DNA from: an uncultured Oscillospiraceae bacterium
GTDB lineage: Bacteria > Bacillota > Clostridia > Oscillospirales > Acutalibacteraceae
DNA: 23,788 bases
Assembly (NCBI GenBank): GCA_900549945.1
Contig: URQJ01000010.1
Coordinates: 1-23,788 of the forward strand
Reading direction: 5' to 3'
Position numbers and translations under genes: made by a program. The notes under the pieces were generated by a model. It had not been told where the DNA came from and searched no databases. It saw nothing but the letters and a program-made list of their open reading frames with translations. Shown in pieces: positions 6,224-13,179 of this stretch; the stretch's first letter is position 1; each line of letters begins with the position of its first letter.

Positions 6224-7141
6224 ATGCAGAAACCGATTCTGGTCGTTATGGCGGCCGGCATGGGCAGCCGTTACGGCGGCCTGAAGCAGATCGATCCCGT
6301 CGGGAAAAACGGCGAGATCATCATGGATTTCTCGGTGTTTGACGCAATGCGCGCCGGCTTCTCGAAGGTGGTTTTTATCATCAAGGAAGAGCTGTACGCG
6401 GATTTCCGCGCGGTCGTGGGCGACCGCGTTTCGAAGTACATGCCGGTTGAATACGCGTTTCAGCGGCTTGAGGATCTTCCGGCAGGCTTTGCGGTTCCGG
6501 AAGGGCGCGTAAAGCCTTGGGGCACGGGACACGCGGTGCTCGCGGCGCGCGGGCATATCGACGCACCGTTTGTGGTGATCAATGCGGACGATTTCTACGG
6601 TGCCGAAGCGTTTGCGAAGATCGGTGCATTTTTGCAGCAGGCGGCAGACGGAGAAAAGTCGCACTGGGCGATGGTCGGCTACCATCTCAAGAACACGCTG
6701 ACCGAAAACGGTCATGTTGCGCGCGGCGTCTGCGTGGAAAAGGACGGCGTTCTGGACACCATCGTCGAGCGCACGCATATCGAGCGGCGCGCTGAGGGCC
6801 CTGCCTACACGGAGGACGGCGGCGAGAGCTGGAACGCGCTTTCCGAGGATGCGACGGTTTCCATGAACCTGTGGGGCTTCACGCAGGAGTTTATGGCGGA
6901 TCTGGAGCGGGGCTTTGCGGCGTTTCTCGAAAATGAGGTGCCGCAGAATCCGCTCAAAGCCGAGTATTTTCTGCCGTTTGTCGTCAACGAGCGGATCCGT
7001 GCGGGCGCGGCCGACGTGCAGGTGCTGAAATCCGGCGACAAATGGTACGGCGTGACCTATAAGGAGGATAAGCCGGTTGTCATGCGCGCGCTGGCGGATA
7101 TGATGGAAAGCGGCGTTTATCCCGACCCGCTCTGGAAGTGA
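6224..7141 (+). CDS. Sugar-phosphate nucleotidyltransferase family protein
   Basis: A 305-residue cytosolic enzyme of the GT-A-like NTP transferase family. The nucleotide-binding signature VVMAAGMGSRYGGLKQIDP lies at residues 7-25 with the key G-x-G-x-R and K21. NADDFYG at 120-126 supplies the metal-binding Asp. A longer C-terminal half carries the sugar-binding and effector region. The substrate cannot be told from sequence; stand-alone proteins of this type activate sugars or related alcohol phosphates as NDP-sugars. I prefer the ATG at 6224 over the GTG at 6212 because the family begins just before the first beta strand (PILVVMAAG), and GAGGAAAAGGTGG lies in front of either. It is 109 bases after the LCP gene and 32 bases before the PH-domain gene, in one transcription unit. 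Confidence 0.85.
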   Translation: MQKPILVVMAAGMGSRYGGLKQIDPVGKNGEIIMDFSVFDAMRAGFSKVVFIIKEELYADFRAVVGDRVSKYMPVEYAFQRLEDLPAGFAVPEGRVKPWGTGHAVLAARGHIDAPFVVINADDFYGAEAFAKIGAFLQQAADGEKSHWAMVGYHLKNTLTENGHVARGVCVEKDGVLDTIVERTHIERRAEGPAYTEDGGESWNALSEDATVSMNLWGFTQEFMADLERGFAAFLENEVPQNPLKAEYFLPFVVNERIRAGAADVQVLKSGDKWYGVTYKEDKPVVMRALADMMESGVYPDPLWK

Positions 7142-7173
7142 CCCGGTCGGGCGAAGTGTGAGGAGGGCTGAAA

Positions 7174-7572
7174 ATGGCGGATGAATTTACGAAAGAAAAG
7201 GTTCTTTGGGAGGGGCGGAAGCACTGGCTCTGGTTTCCGTTTTCCTTCACGAAGTATTCGCTGACGGAAGATCGGTTTTACAGCCAGAAGGGGCTTTTGA
7301 GCACGCACTACGACGAGCTGCTGCTCTACCGCGTGACGGACATCTGCCTGACGCGTACGCTCGGGCAGAAGCTCTGCGGAACCGGCACGATCACGCTGAC
7401 CTGCAAGGGCGACGCACAGCGCATCGTCACTCTGCGGAGTATCAAGGATTCGATCCGCGTGAAGAACAATCTTTCGCGGCTTGTGGAAAAGGCGCGGGAG
7501 GAGCGCGGCATTGTCGGCCGGGAGTTTTTCGGCCCCGGCGGCGACGAGCTCGACGAGGATCCCGTGCTGTGA
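7174..7572 (+). CDS. Bacterial PH-domain protein
   Basis: A 132-residue soluble protein. The section around KYSLTEDRFYSQKGLLSTHY, then ELLLYRVTDICLTRTLGQKL and a GTITLTCKG strand, has the pattern of the bacterial pleckstrin-homology-like domain (bPH2, YdbS/YdbT type), but without the membrane helices that usually precede it. The C-terminus is a helix rich in charged residues followed by a short acidic tail (DELDEDPVL). Function is unknown; the domain generally mediates protein or membrane contact. AGGAGGG lies 8 bases before the ATG. It sits 32 bases after the nucleotidyltransferase gene and 23 bases before the small membrane protein gene. Confidence 0.75.
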   Translation: MADEFTKEKVLWEGRKHWLWFPFSFTKYSLTEDRFYSQKGLLSTHYDELLLYRVTDICLTRTLGQKLCGTGTITLTCKGDAQRIVTLRSIKDSIRVKNNLSRLVEKAREERGIVGREFFGPGGDELDEDPVL

Positions 7573-7595
7573 GAAATGAAAGGGGATAGCGTAAC

Positions 7596-7805
7596 ATGAT
7601 GAAAAAAATGCAGGCCCTGACGGCCGGACTGTTGGCCGCATGGATGTTCTGCGGCTTCGCGCCGGTGATGCCGACAGGCGATACACGCCCGTTCGGACTG
7701 ATCATCGCGATCGTCGTTATTTCGGGGCTGGCGGTGGCTGGGCTGATTGTCTGGCTTGTCCTCCAAAGCAAAAAGGGAAAGCATTCGAAGCGCAACCGCC
7801 CGTAA
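7596..7805 (+). CDS. Small membrane protein with signal peptide and sorting-signal-like tail
   Basis: A 69-residue protein that I do not recognise as a named family. It starts with a signal-peptide-like segment (MMKKMQALTAGLLAAWMFCG), then VMPTGDTR, then one long membrane helix (GLIIAIVVISGLAVAGLIVW) and a basic tail (KSKKGKHSKRNRP-like, rich in Lys/Arg). The PTGD box, helix and basic tail resemble the C-terminal sorting signal of sortase substrates, but the usual residue between Pro and Thr is missing and there is almost no mature domain. It may simply be a two-pass membrane micropeptide. AAAGGGGAT lies upstream. It ends the LCP transcription unit and is followed by a strong terminator. Confidence 0.6.
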   Translation: MMKKMQALTAGLLAAWMFCGFAPVMPTGDTRPFGLIIAIVVISGLAVAGLIVWLVLQSKKGKHSKRNRP

Positions 7806-7815
7806 AAGGGGCGGA

Positions 7816-7842
7816 GGGACCGCCTTGGGCGGTCCCTTTTTC
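7816..7842 (+). terminator. Rho-independent terminator closing the LCP cluster
   Basis: GGGACCGCC (7816-7824) pairs perfectly with GGCGGTCCC (7828-7836), followed by TTTTT. Confidence 0.95.
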
Positions 7843-8049
7843 GTTGTGCGGGGAGGCCGGAAAGCTGCCTGCTTCCGGTTTTCCGGCAGTCGCAGCCGCA
7901 GCTTCAAACGCCAGCTTGCAAAAGCGCGCGCGAGCCGGTGCGCGCTGACGGCGGGGACAGTGCGGGAGAGGCGGCGCGGCATTGTGCGCGGCCCTTTCCT
8001 TTTTTTGTGTGATTCAGCGCTTTTTCTGCGGAAATCTGTTTTTTCCCTC
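7843..8049. other. Gene-free spacer with hairpins
   Basis: No gene is supported here. CCGGAA/TTCCGG (about 7858-7879) and GCGCGC/GCGCGC (about 7925-7945) can form hairpins. A weaker terminator-like structure is at 7973-8006: GGC-GCG pairs with CGC-GGCC with one bulged G, followed by a pyrimidine-rich run ending in seven T. It may back up the terminator at 7816. Confidence 0.4.
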
Positions 8050-8078
8050 TTGCAGAAACCCCGAAAAAAAGCTATAAT
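8050..8078 (+). promoter_or_regulatory. Sigma-A promoter for the NifU-like/GGGtGRT pair
   Basis: TTGCAG (8050-8055) and TATAAT (8073-8078) are 17 bases apart; transcription would start near 8085, giving a leader of about 100 bases. Confidence 0.87.
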
Positions 8079-8107
8079 GAAGAAAATCAGTAATATGGCA
8101 TTCTGCG

Positions 8108-8139
8108 GGATGCGGGCGGTGCTTCAAGCGCCTGCATCC
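8108..8139 (+). promoter_or_regulatory. Leader hairpin before the NifU-like gene
   Basis: GGATGCGGGCG (8108-8118) pairs with CGCCTGCATCC (8129-8139) over 11 bp with one G-U pair, and GCTT/AAGC can extend it. It ends about 45 bases before the start codon, without a T-run. It may stabilise the mRNA or be regulatory. Confidence 0.55.
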
Positions 8140-8183
8140 GGCGTTGTCTGCCAAATAAACTGGAACCGAAAGGAGTACCACTT

Positions 8184-8876
8184 ATGAATTATTCCAAAGA
8201 AGTGGAAATGATGTGCACTGTAGCCAAGGGCCCGAAGCACGGTCCGGCTCCGATCCCGGAAGAGGGCAAGTGGGTGCAGGCAAAGGAAATCAAGGATATT
8301 TCTGGCTATACCCACGGCGTGGGCTGGTGCGCGCCGCAGCAGGGCGCCTGCAAGCTCTCGCTGAACATTAAGGACGGCGTTATCGAAGAGGCGCTGGTCG
8401 AGACCGTCGGCTGCTCCGGCATGACGCATTCCGCGGCGATGGCGGCGGAAATCCTCCCGGGCAAGACCGTTCTCGAGGCGCTCAACACCGACCTCGTATG
8501 TGATGCGATCAACACCGCGATGCGCGAGCTGTTCCTCCAGATCGCCTACGGCCGTTCCCAGTCCGCATTCTCCGAGGGCGGCCTCGTCATCGGCGCGGGC
8601 ATGGAGGATCTCGGCAAGGGTGCGCGCTCCATGGTTGGTACGATGTACGGCACGAAGGATAAGGGCGTCCGCTACCTCGAGATGACCGAAGGCTACTGCA
8701 CCAGAATGGCGCTCGACGCCGACGATCAGGTCATCGGCTACGAGTTTGTTTCCCTCGGCAAGATGACGGACTTCATCAAGAAGGGCATGGAGCCGAACGA
8801 AGCGTATGAGAAGTCTATGGGTACATACGGCAGATTCAATGAGGCCGTCAAGTACATCGACCCGCGCAAGGAATAA
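8184..8876 (+). CDS. NifU/IscU-like iron-sulfur scaffold family protein
   Basis: A 230-residue cytosolic protein that resembles the NifU N-terminal scaffold domain: CAPQQGACKLSLNIKDGVIEEA followed by ETVGCSGMTHSAAMAAEILP gives Cys49, Cys56, Cys77 and then Cys106 in LVCDAIN. In true scaffolds three Cys plus an Asp or His hold a nascent Fe-S cluster; the spacing here differs, so cluster assembly is likely but unproven. Additional Cys11 and Cys172 are present. In Clostridia such proteins are regularly encoded next to a GGGtGRT protein, as here (14 bases downstream), so they probably act together. A good AAAGGAG site precedes the ATG at 8184. Codon choice is strongly biased to AAG, ATC and CTC, as in nifJ, suggesting high expression. 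Confidence 0.8.
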   Translation: MNYSKEVEMMCTVAKGPKHGPAPIPEEGKWVQAKEIKDISGYTHGVGWCAPQQGACKLSLNIKDGVIEEALVETVGCSGMTHSAAMAAEILPGKTVLEALNTDLVCDAINTAMRELFLQIAYGRSQSAFSEGGLVIGAGMEDLGKGARSMVGTMYGTKDKGVRYLEMTEGYCTRMALDADDQVIGYEFVSLGKMTDFIKKGMEPNEAYEKSMGTYGRFNEAVKYIDPRKE

Positions 8877-8890
8877 GGAGGGCATGGAGA

Positions 8891-9889
8891 ATGGCTACTT
8901 TTGAAGGTTATGAGAGACGCGAGGCGAAGATCCTCGAGGTCCTGAAGGAATACGGCATTTCCTCGATCGACGAGTGCAAGGCGATCTGCGAGGAAAAGGG
9001 CATTGATCCCTATACCATCGTGCAGGAAACCCAGCCGATCTGCTTTGAGAACGCAAAGTGGGCCTACACGGTCGGCTGCGCGATCGCGATCAAGAAGGGC
9101 TGCACTAAGGCTGCGGACGCTGCTGCTGCAATCGGCATCGGCCTGCAGGCGTTCTGCATCCCGGGTTCCGTTGCGGAAAACCGTAAGGTCGGTCTCGGCC
9201 ACGGCAACCTCGGCAAGATGCTCCTCTCCGAGGAGACCGAGTGCTTCGCGTTCCTCGCGGGCCACGAGTCCTTCGCGGCGGCTGAGGGCGCGATCAAGAT
9301 CGCGCTGAACGCGAATAAGGTCAGAACGAACCCGCTCCGCGTCATCCTGAACGGTCTGGGCAAGGATGCGGCGTTCATCATTTCGAGAATCAACGGCTTC
9401 ACCTATGTGGAGACGGAGTTCGATCCGTACGCAGAGGAAGTCAAGGTTGTCAGCGAGAAGGCATACTCCAACGGCCCGCGTGCGGACGTCAAGTGCTACG
9501 GCGCGGACAATGTCCCGGAGGGCGTTGCGATCATGAAGCTCGAGAAGGTCGGCGTTTCCATCACCGGCAACTCCACAAACCCGACGCGCTTCCAGCATCC
9601 GGTTGCGGGCACCTACAAGAAGTGGTGCGTCGAGAACGGCGTCAATTACTTCTCCGTGGCTTCCGGCGGCGGCACAGGCCGTACGCTCCACCCGGACAAT
9701 ATGGCTGCCGGCCCCTCCTCCTACGGCATGACCGACACCATGGGCCGCATGCACTCCGATGCGCAGTTCGCAGGCTCCTCCTCGGTTCCGGCGCACGTCG
9801 AGATGATGGGTCTCATCGGCATGGGCAACAACCCGATGGTCGGCGCGACCGTCGCGTGCGCGGTTGCCGTTGAAGAGGCTTCCAAATAA
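8891..9889 (+). CDS. GGGtGRT family protein (function unknown)
   Basis: A 332-residue protein of the family named after its conserved motif, seen here as SGGGTGRTLHP with GGGTGRT at residues 259-265. Highly conserved stretches flank it (NMAAGPSSYGMTDTMGRMHS and, at the C-terminus, GLIGMGNNPMVGATVACAVA). Glycine-rich loops and many small residues suggest a soluble nucleotide- or cofactor-binding fold, but no catalytic role is known. Cysteines occur at CKAICEEKG, CFENA, GCAIAIKKGC and CIPG. It follows the NifU-like gene by 14 bases with AAGGAGGG upstream, and a terminator follows, making a two-gene operon. Its partnership with an Fe-S scaffold suggests a metal-cluster-related job; that is inference. 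Confidence 0.88.
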   Translation: MATFEGYERREAKILEVLKEYGISSIDECKAICEEKGIDPYTIVQETQPICFENAKWAYTVGCAIAIKKGCTKAADAAAAIGIGLQAFCIPGSVAENRKVGLGHGNLGKMLLSEETECFAFLAGHESFAAAEGAIKIALNANKVRTNPLRVILNGLGKDAAFIISRINGFTYVETEFDPYAEEVKVVSEKAYSNGPRADVKCYGADNVPEGVAIMKLEKVGVSITGNSTNPTRFQHPVAGTYKKWCVENGVNYFSVASGGGTGRTLHPDNMAAGPSSYGMTDTMGRMHSDAQFAGSSSVPAHVEMMGLIGMGNNPMVGATVACAVAVEEASK

Positions 9890-9910
9890 AAACAGGCGCG
9901 AAAGCGTTTT

Positions 9911-9945
9911 GGCTCCGTCCGGCTTCGGGCGGGGCCTTTCCTTTT
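9911..9945 (+). terminator. Rho-independent terminator after the GGGtGRT gene
   Basis: GGCTCCGTCCG (9911-9921) pairs with CGGGCGGGGCC (9926-9936) over 11 bp including two G-U pairs, with the loop GCTT and then TTTCCTTTT. Confidence 0.9.
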
Positions 9946-9976
9946 GCCCGGTTGCTTAAAACAGAGATAATTTATG

Positions 9977-10005
9977 TTGACGAGGGCGAAAAATTGTGCT
10001 ATTAT
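9977..10005 (+). promoter_or_regulatory. Sigma-A promoter for the first CNNM/CorC gene
   Basis: TTGACG (9977-9982) and TATTAT (10000-10005) are 17 bases apart. Transcription would begin near 10012, leaving a leader of about 195 bases. Confidence 0.87.
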
Positions 10006-10011
10006 AAAAGC

Positions 10012-10205
10012 AAAATTCTAAGTCCAAGGAGATGGTTTTGTGGATCCGCTTCCCCGATGTAATTGTGGGAGAGCTGTCAGAAAGCCTTTGAGGTATTATC
10101 AGCGCGAACCCTGTGCCGCAGACAGATCCCGCCTTTTTGCGGTTGATCTGAACTGACCGGTTTATGTGCACAGGCGGCTTATATTATTTTGGAGGCTAGT
10201 TATTT
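10012..10205 (+). promoter_or_regulatory. Structured leader of the CNNM/CorC gene, class not recognised
   Basis: Three elements can be seen. GCTTCCC and GGGAGAGC (about 10049-10075) pair with one bulged G. AGATC-CCGC pairs with GCGG-TT-GATCT (about 10123-10149). CCTGTGC (about 10108) pairs with GCACAGG near 10169, enclosing the second hairpin. GGAGG then lies before the ATG at 10206. Leaders of metal transporters are often metal-sensing riboswitches, but I cannot match this to the M-box or yybP-ykoY consensus. Confidence 0.45.
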
Positions 10206-11534
10206 ATGTCTGATATTGTCAATCAATTACTTTTACAGCTTGTTCTGATCCTTTTGAACGCTTTTTTTGCCGCGACGGAGATCGCCGTGATTTCGCTCAA
10301 TGAGAAGCGGATCAAGGCGCGCGCGGACGACGGCGACAAAAAAGCCGTGAAAATGCTCCGGATGATCGAGGAGCCGACTCGCTTCCTCTCCACGATCCAG
10401 ATCGGCATCACGCTCGCGGGCTTCCTCGGCTCGGCGTTTGCGGCCGATAACTTTGCGGAGCGGCTTTCAGATTTTTTCGTCGAAACTTTCAGCATTCCGG
10501 CCGCGTATACCGGTGCCATCAATACGGTGGCGGTCATCGTGATCACGCTGATCCTCTCGTTCTTCACGCTGGTGCTCGGCGAACTGGTTCCGAAGCGCAT
10601 CGCGATGCGGCATAAGGAGAAGCTGGCGGAGGCTGTCTGCGGGGTCATCTCATTCCTCGCCGTCGCCTTGAAGCCGATTATCTGGCTACTCACGGTTTCT
10701 ACAAACGCCGTGCTGCGCCTGTTCGGCATCGACCCGCATGCGAAGGAGGACCCGGTTTCGACCGAGGACATCGTGCTGATGCTGGATGCCGGCGTCGACG
10801 AGGGCTCGCTGGATCGGAACGACATCGAATACATAAAGAATGTCTTTAAGCTGGACGGCATGTCCGCCGAGGATGTGATGATGCCGAGAAAGGCCGTTGT
10901 GTTCGTCTCTCTGGACGCGACGGATGCGGAGATCATGAAGAAGATCGAGGAGGAAGGCTACTCCCGCATGCCGGTATACGCCGAAAAGGAGGACCACATC
11001 GTTGGCATTCTCCACACGCGCGACTATCTCCTGAAGCACGGGAACGCCGGCTTCAAGCTGGAGCAGGTGATGCTGCCGCCGGTCTTTGTTCCGGAAACGG
11101 CGCACCTTGACACCCTGTTTACGGATATGCAGAAGAGCCACAACCATATGGTCGTCGTCGTGAACGAGTACGGCGAGACGGCGGGCATCGTCACGATGGA
11201 AGACATTCTCGAGGAGCTCGTCGGCGAGATCTGGGATGAGCGCGACGAAGCGGTGGAGGATTTCAAAAAGACCGGCGAAAGCATGTACACCGTGCTTTGT
11301 TCGGCCTTTATAGAGGATTTCTTCGAGTTCTTCTCACTTGAAAATACGGGGGAGACGGAGGCCTCGACCGTAAACGGCTGGCTTGCAGAGCTGACCGGAA
11401 GCATCCCGAAGGTCGGCTACACGTTCGACTATCAGGGACTCACGATCACCGTCACGAAGGCGGACGGCCTGATGGCGAAGGAGATCAGCGTACAGGTCAA
11501 CAGTCCGGCGGCTGTGGAAAAAGCAGCGGAATAA
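10206..11534 (+). CDS. CNNM/CorC-type (hemolysin-family) transporter
   Basis: A 442-residue membrane protein with the three-part layout of the family. First is the CNNM (DUF21) membrane domain, to about residue 190, with LLNAFFAATEIAVISLNEKR and STIQIGITLAGFLGSAFAA. Next is a pair of CBS domains, from about residue 225 (MMPRKAVVFVSLDATDAEI) to about 345 (VVNEYGETAGIVTMEDILEE). Last is a CorC_HlyC domain, from about 355 to 430. Bacterial members export Mg2+ or related divalent ions in exchange for Na+; the old name hemolysin is misleading. CBS domains usually bind adenine nucleotides. The gene stands alone with its own promoter, folded leader and terminator. A second family member lies at 13180-14577 on the other strand. 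Confidence 0.92.
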   Translation: MSDIVNQLLLQLVLILLNAFFAATEIAVISLNEKRIKARADDGDKKAVKMLRMIEEPTRFLSTIQIGITLAGFLGSAFAADNFAERLSDFFVETFSIPAAYTGAINTVAVIVITLILSFFTLVLGELVPKRIAMRHKEKLAEAVCGVISFLAVALKPIIWLLTVSTNAVLRLFGIDPHAKEDPVSTEDIVLMLDAGVDEGSLDRNDIEYIKNVFKLDGMSAEDVMMPRKAVVFVSLDATDAEIMKKIEEEGYSRMPVYAEKEDHIVGILHTRDYLLKHGNAGFKLEQVMLPPVFVPETAHLDTLFTDMQKSHNHMVVVVNEYGETAGIVTMEDILEELVGEIWDERDEAVEDFKKTGESMYTVLCSAFIEDFFEFFSLENTGETEASTVNGWLAELTGSIPKVGYTFDYQGLTITVTKADGLMAKEISVQVNSPAAVEKAAE

Positions 11535-11544
11535 GACGAAATAC

Positions 11545-11582
11545 AGCGGGCAGGCGCGTTCACAGCGCCCGCCCGCTTTTGG
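11545..11582 (+). terminator. Rho-independent terminator after the CNNM/CorC gene
   Basis: AGCGGGC plus GGCGC (11545-11557) pairs with GCGCC plus GCCCGC (11565-11576), followed by TTTT. Confidence 0.9.
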
Positions 11583-11608
11583 CATGCCGGGGAAGCGCGC
11601 GGTTTTTG

Positions 11609-11637
11609 TTGCGGTTTCCCGCGTTTTTTGGTAAGAT
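11609..11637 (+). promoter_or_regulatory. Probable sigma-A promoter for the Nif11-like gene
   Basis: TTGCGG (11609-11614) and TAAGAT (11632-11637) are 17 bases apart, about 35 bases before the start codon. Confidence 0.7.
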
Positions 11638-11672
11638 AGAGAAAAGTCCCGTGTGAAAGGGGTGCGGCCGTT

Positions 11673-11948
11673 ATGAATACGTTTGAAAAGCTCGAGGCGC
11701 TGACGGCGCTTGCAGAGCAAAATGAGTCGCTGCGCAGGAGACTGCTCGAGACGCGCGCACAGCGCGACCCGCTCGCCGAGTTCTGCCGGCTGGCGCAGAA
11801 GGCAGGCGTCGCGCTGACGCCCGGCGAGCTGTTCGCTGTGGGGCAGGAGTATTCAGACAACCAGTGCAAGAGCACAAACGGCGGAAATCCGACGCCGTAC
11901 GACGCGTTTGACGACGCCTACGAGAACTTTCTCGCGTCGATTTCCTGA
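11673..11948 (+). CDS. Nif11-like small protein
   Basis: A 91-residue protein. Residues 1-60 are helical and resemble the Nif11 leader domain: an N-terminal amphipathic helix (LEALTALAEQNESLRRRLLE), then DPLAEFCRLAQKAGVALTPG and ELFAVGQEY. Nif11 domains serve as leader peptides of some ribosomally made, modified peptides, but many stand-alone copies have unknown roles. The C-terminal 30 residues (QCKSTNGGNPTPYDAFDDAY onward) hold a GG followed by an aromatic and acidic segment with one Cys and no run of Ser/Thr/Cys typical of lanthipeptide cores. No modification enzyme or exporter is adjacent. AAAGGGGTG lies upstream of the ATG. It is a single-gene unit with its own promoter and terminator. 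Resemblance to Nif11 is judged by eye. Confidence 0.62.
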   Translation: MNTFEKLEALTALAEQNESLRRRLLETRAQRDPLAEFCRLAQKAGVALTPGELFAVGQEYSDNQCKSTNGGNPTPYDAFDDAYENFLASIS

Positions 11949-11961
11949 AAAAGGGGAGCAA

Positions 11962-11990
11962 GTGTGAAATACCTTTCACACAGCGTTTTT
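11962..11990 (+). terminator. Terminator after the Nif11-like gene
   Basis: GTGTGAAA (11962-11969) pairs perfectly with TTTCACAC (11974-11981) around TACC, then TTTTT follows after four bases. The symmetric shape could also serve as an operator for the regulator gene that starts at 12065. Confidence 0.75.
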
Positions 11991-12064
11991 GTGCCTTTGC
12001 AGCAGAGTGAAAGCGGCGGACGGCCTCGCCGGTCGGCACAAATTTTGAAAGAGAGGATAAGCCT

Positions 12065-12991
12065 TTGCGCCGCAGAGGCATGGTGATTTTTATGCAGTAC
12101 CTGTGCAGCCTGACGACGCTGCCGCATGTCAGCTTTATGAATTATTTCAGCCCGAAGGGGGAGTGGGTGCATTTCCGCCGGCGAAACGTTGAATACATCA
12201 TGTATTTTATCGCCGAGGGGGAAATGCACATTCAGGAGAACGGCGTGGAGTACGTCCTGCTGCCGGGCGACGTGTTTTTTTTGCAGCCGTACCTCGAGCA
12301 CGTCGGCACGCGCCCGGCGGAATGCGCCTACTATTTCGCGCATTTCAGCAACCTTTCGCTTCTGCCGTTCGACTACGGCGAGGGAACGGCGCTGGAGATC
12401 GCCGACCACAAGCTCGCCGAGGACACCGTGGACAGCGTGTTCGATTTTGAGCACTGCATGCTGCCGAAGCACATCCGCGTGCGCGACGAGGCCGTGCGCG
12501 CGCAGCTTGCGGCACTGTTTGAGGCGTGCATCGAGAAGGGGCGTTCGGGCGCGAAGCACTACCGCGTGTTCTGGGCCTGCAAGCTGCTCGAAATGCTGAC
12601 GACGCTCGCGCAGAACAGCCTCGACGCCAAGGCCGAGGCCATCGGCAGCGCGCTGCCCGCGCGCACGGTGGGGAAGATTCACGATCTATGCGCCTATCTG
12701 GACGCACACTACGCGGAAAAAATCACCGGCAGCACGATCGAGGCGGAGGCGGGCATGAATTTCGACTACCTGAACCGCACGTTCCGCCGTATCACGGGCA
12801 AAACCGTGTTTCAGTATCTGAACTGCGTGCGCATCAACCGCGTCAAGGAGCTTTTGAAAACGACGGACATGAAGCTCGCTGAAATCGCGGCGCTGACCGG
12901 CTTTTCCGACGAATTCTACCTGAGCCGCCAGTTCAAAAAAGCCACGGGCGTCTCCCCGGTGCTCTACGCGCGCGGACAGATGAAAAACTGA
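12065..12991 (+). CDS. AraC-family transcriptional regulator
   Basis: A protein of up to 308 residues with an N-terminal cupin-like sensor domain (EYIMYFIAEGEMHIQENGVE, then VLLPGDVFFLQPYLEHVG) and a C-terminal AraC-type double helix-turn-helix from about residue 205. The second helix-turn-helix is classic: LAEIAALTGFSDEFYLSRQF followed by KKATGVSPVLYA. Such regulators usually sense a sugar or small molecule and activate a nearby operon. No catabolic operon adjoins it: the neighbours are a Nif11-like gene and a CNNM gene, so the target is unclear. The start is uncertain. TTG at 12065 has AGAGGA 7 bases upstream; ATG at 12092 (MQYLCSLTTL) has GGTGA close by and would remove nine residues with no family match. 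No clear promoter of its own is seen. Confidence 0.9.
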   Translation: MRRRGMVIFMQYLCSLTTLPHVSFMNYFSPKGEWVHFRRRNVEYIMYFIAEGEMHIQENGVEYVLLPGDVFFLQPYLEHVGTRPAECAYYFAHFSNLSLLPFDYGEGTALEIADHKLAEDTVDSVFDFEHCMLPKHIRVRDEAVRAQLAALFEACIEKGRSGAKHYRVFWACKLLEMLTTLAQNSLDAKAEAIGSALPARTVGKIHDLCAYLDAHYAEKITGSTIEAEAGMNFDYLNRTFRRITGKTVFQYLNCVRINRVKELLKTTDMKLAEIAALTGFSDEFYLSRQFKKATGVSPVLYARGQMKN

Positions 12992-13112
12992 GGCCGGATG
13001 AGCGGCCTGCGGCCGTTTGCCGCAGATGTGTGCCTTATGTGACGCGCGGCCTTGTACATGGACGGCGGTGCGGCTGAATTGCGCATGGGCGCACTGCCGG
13101 CGATTTCAAATG

Positions 13113-13153
13113 AAAAAATCCCGGAGAAACCAGAAATCGGTTTTCTCCGGGAT
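13113..13153 (-). terminator. Terminator of the second CNNM/CorC gene
   Basis: On the minus strand ATCCCGGAGAAA pairs with TTTCTCCGGGAT (13142-13153 with 13118-13129) over 12 bp, followed by six T. The plus strand lacks the T-run, so it serves the minus-strand gene. Confidence 0.9.
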
Positions 13154-13179
13154 CCGTTTATGTGTGCCGAACGGTGCGG

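Noticed and set aside
4327..6261. A 644-residue minus-strand frame across trxB, gtrA and the LCP gene
   Set aside because: It overlaps three recognisable genes on the plus strand, has no ribosome site, and its composition is that of an antisense shadow.
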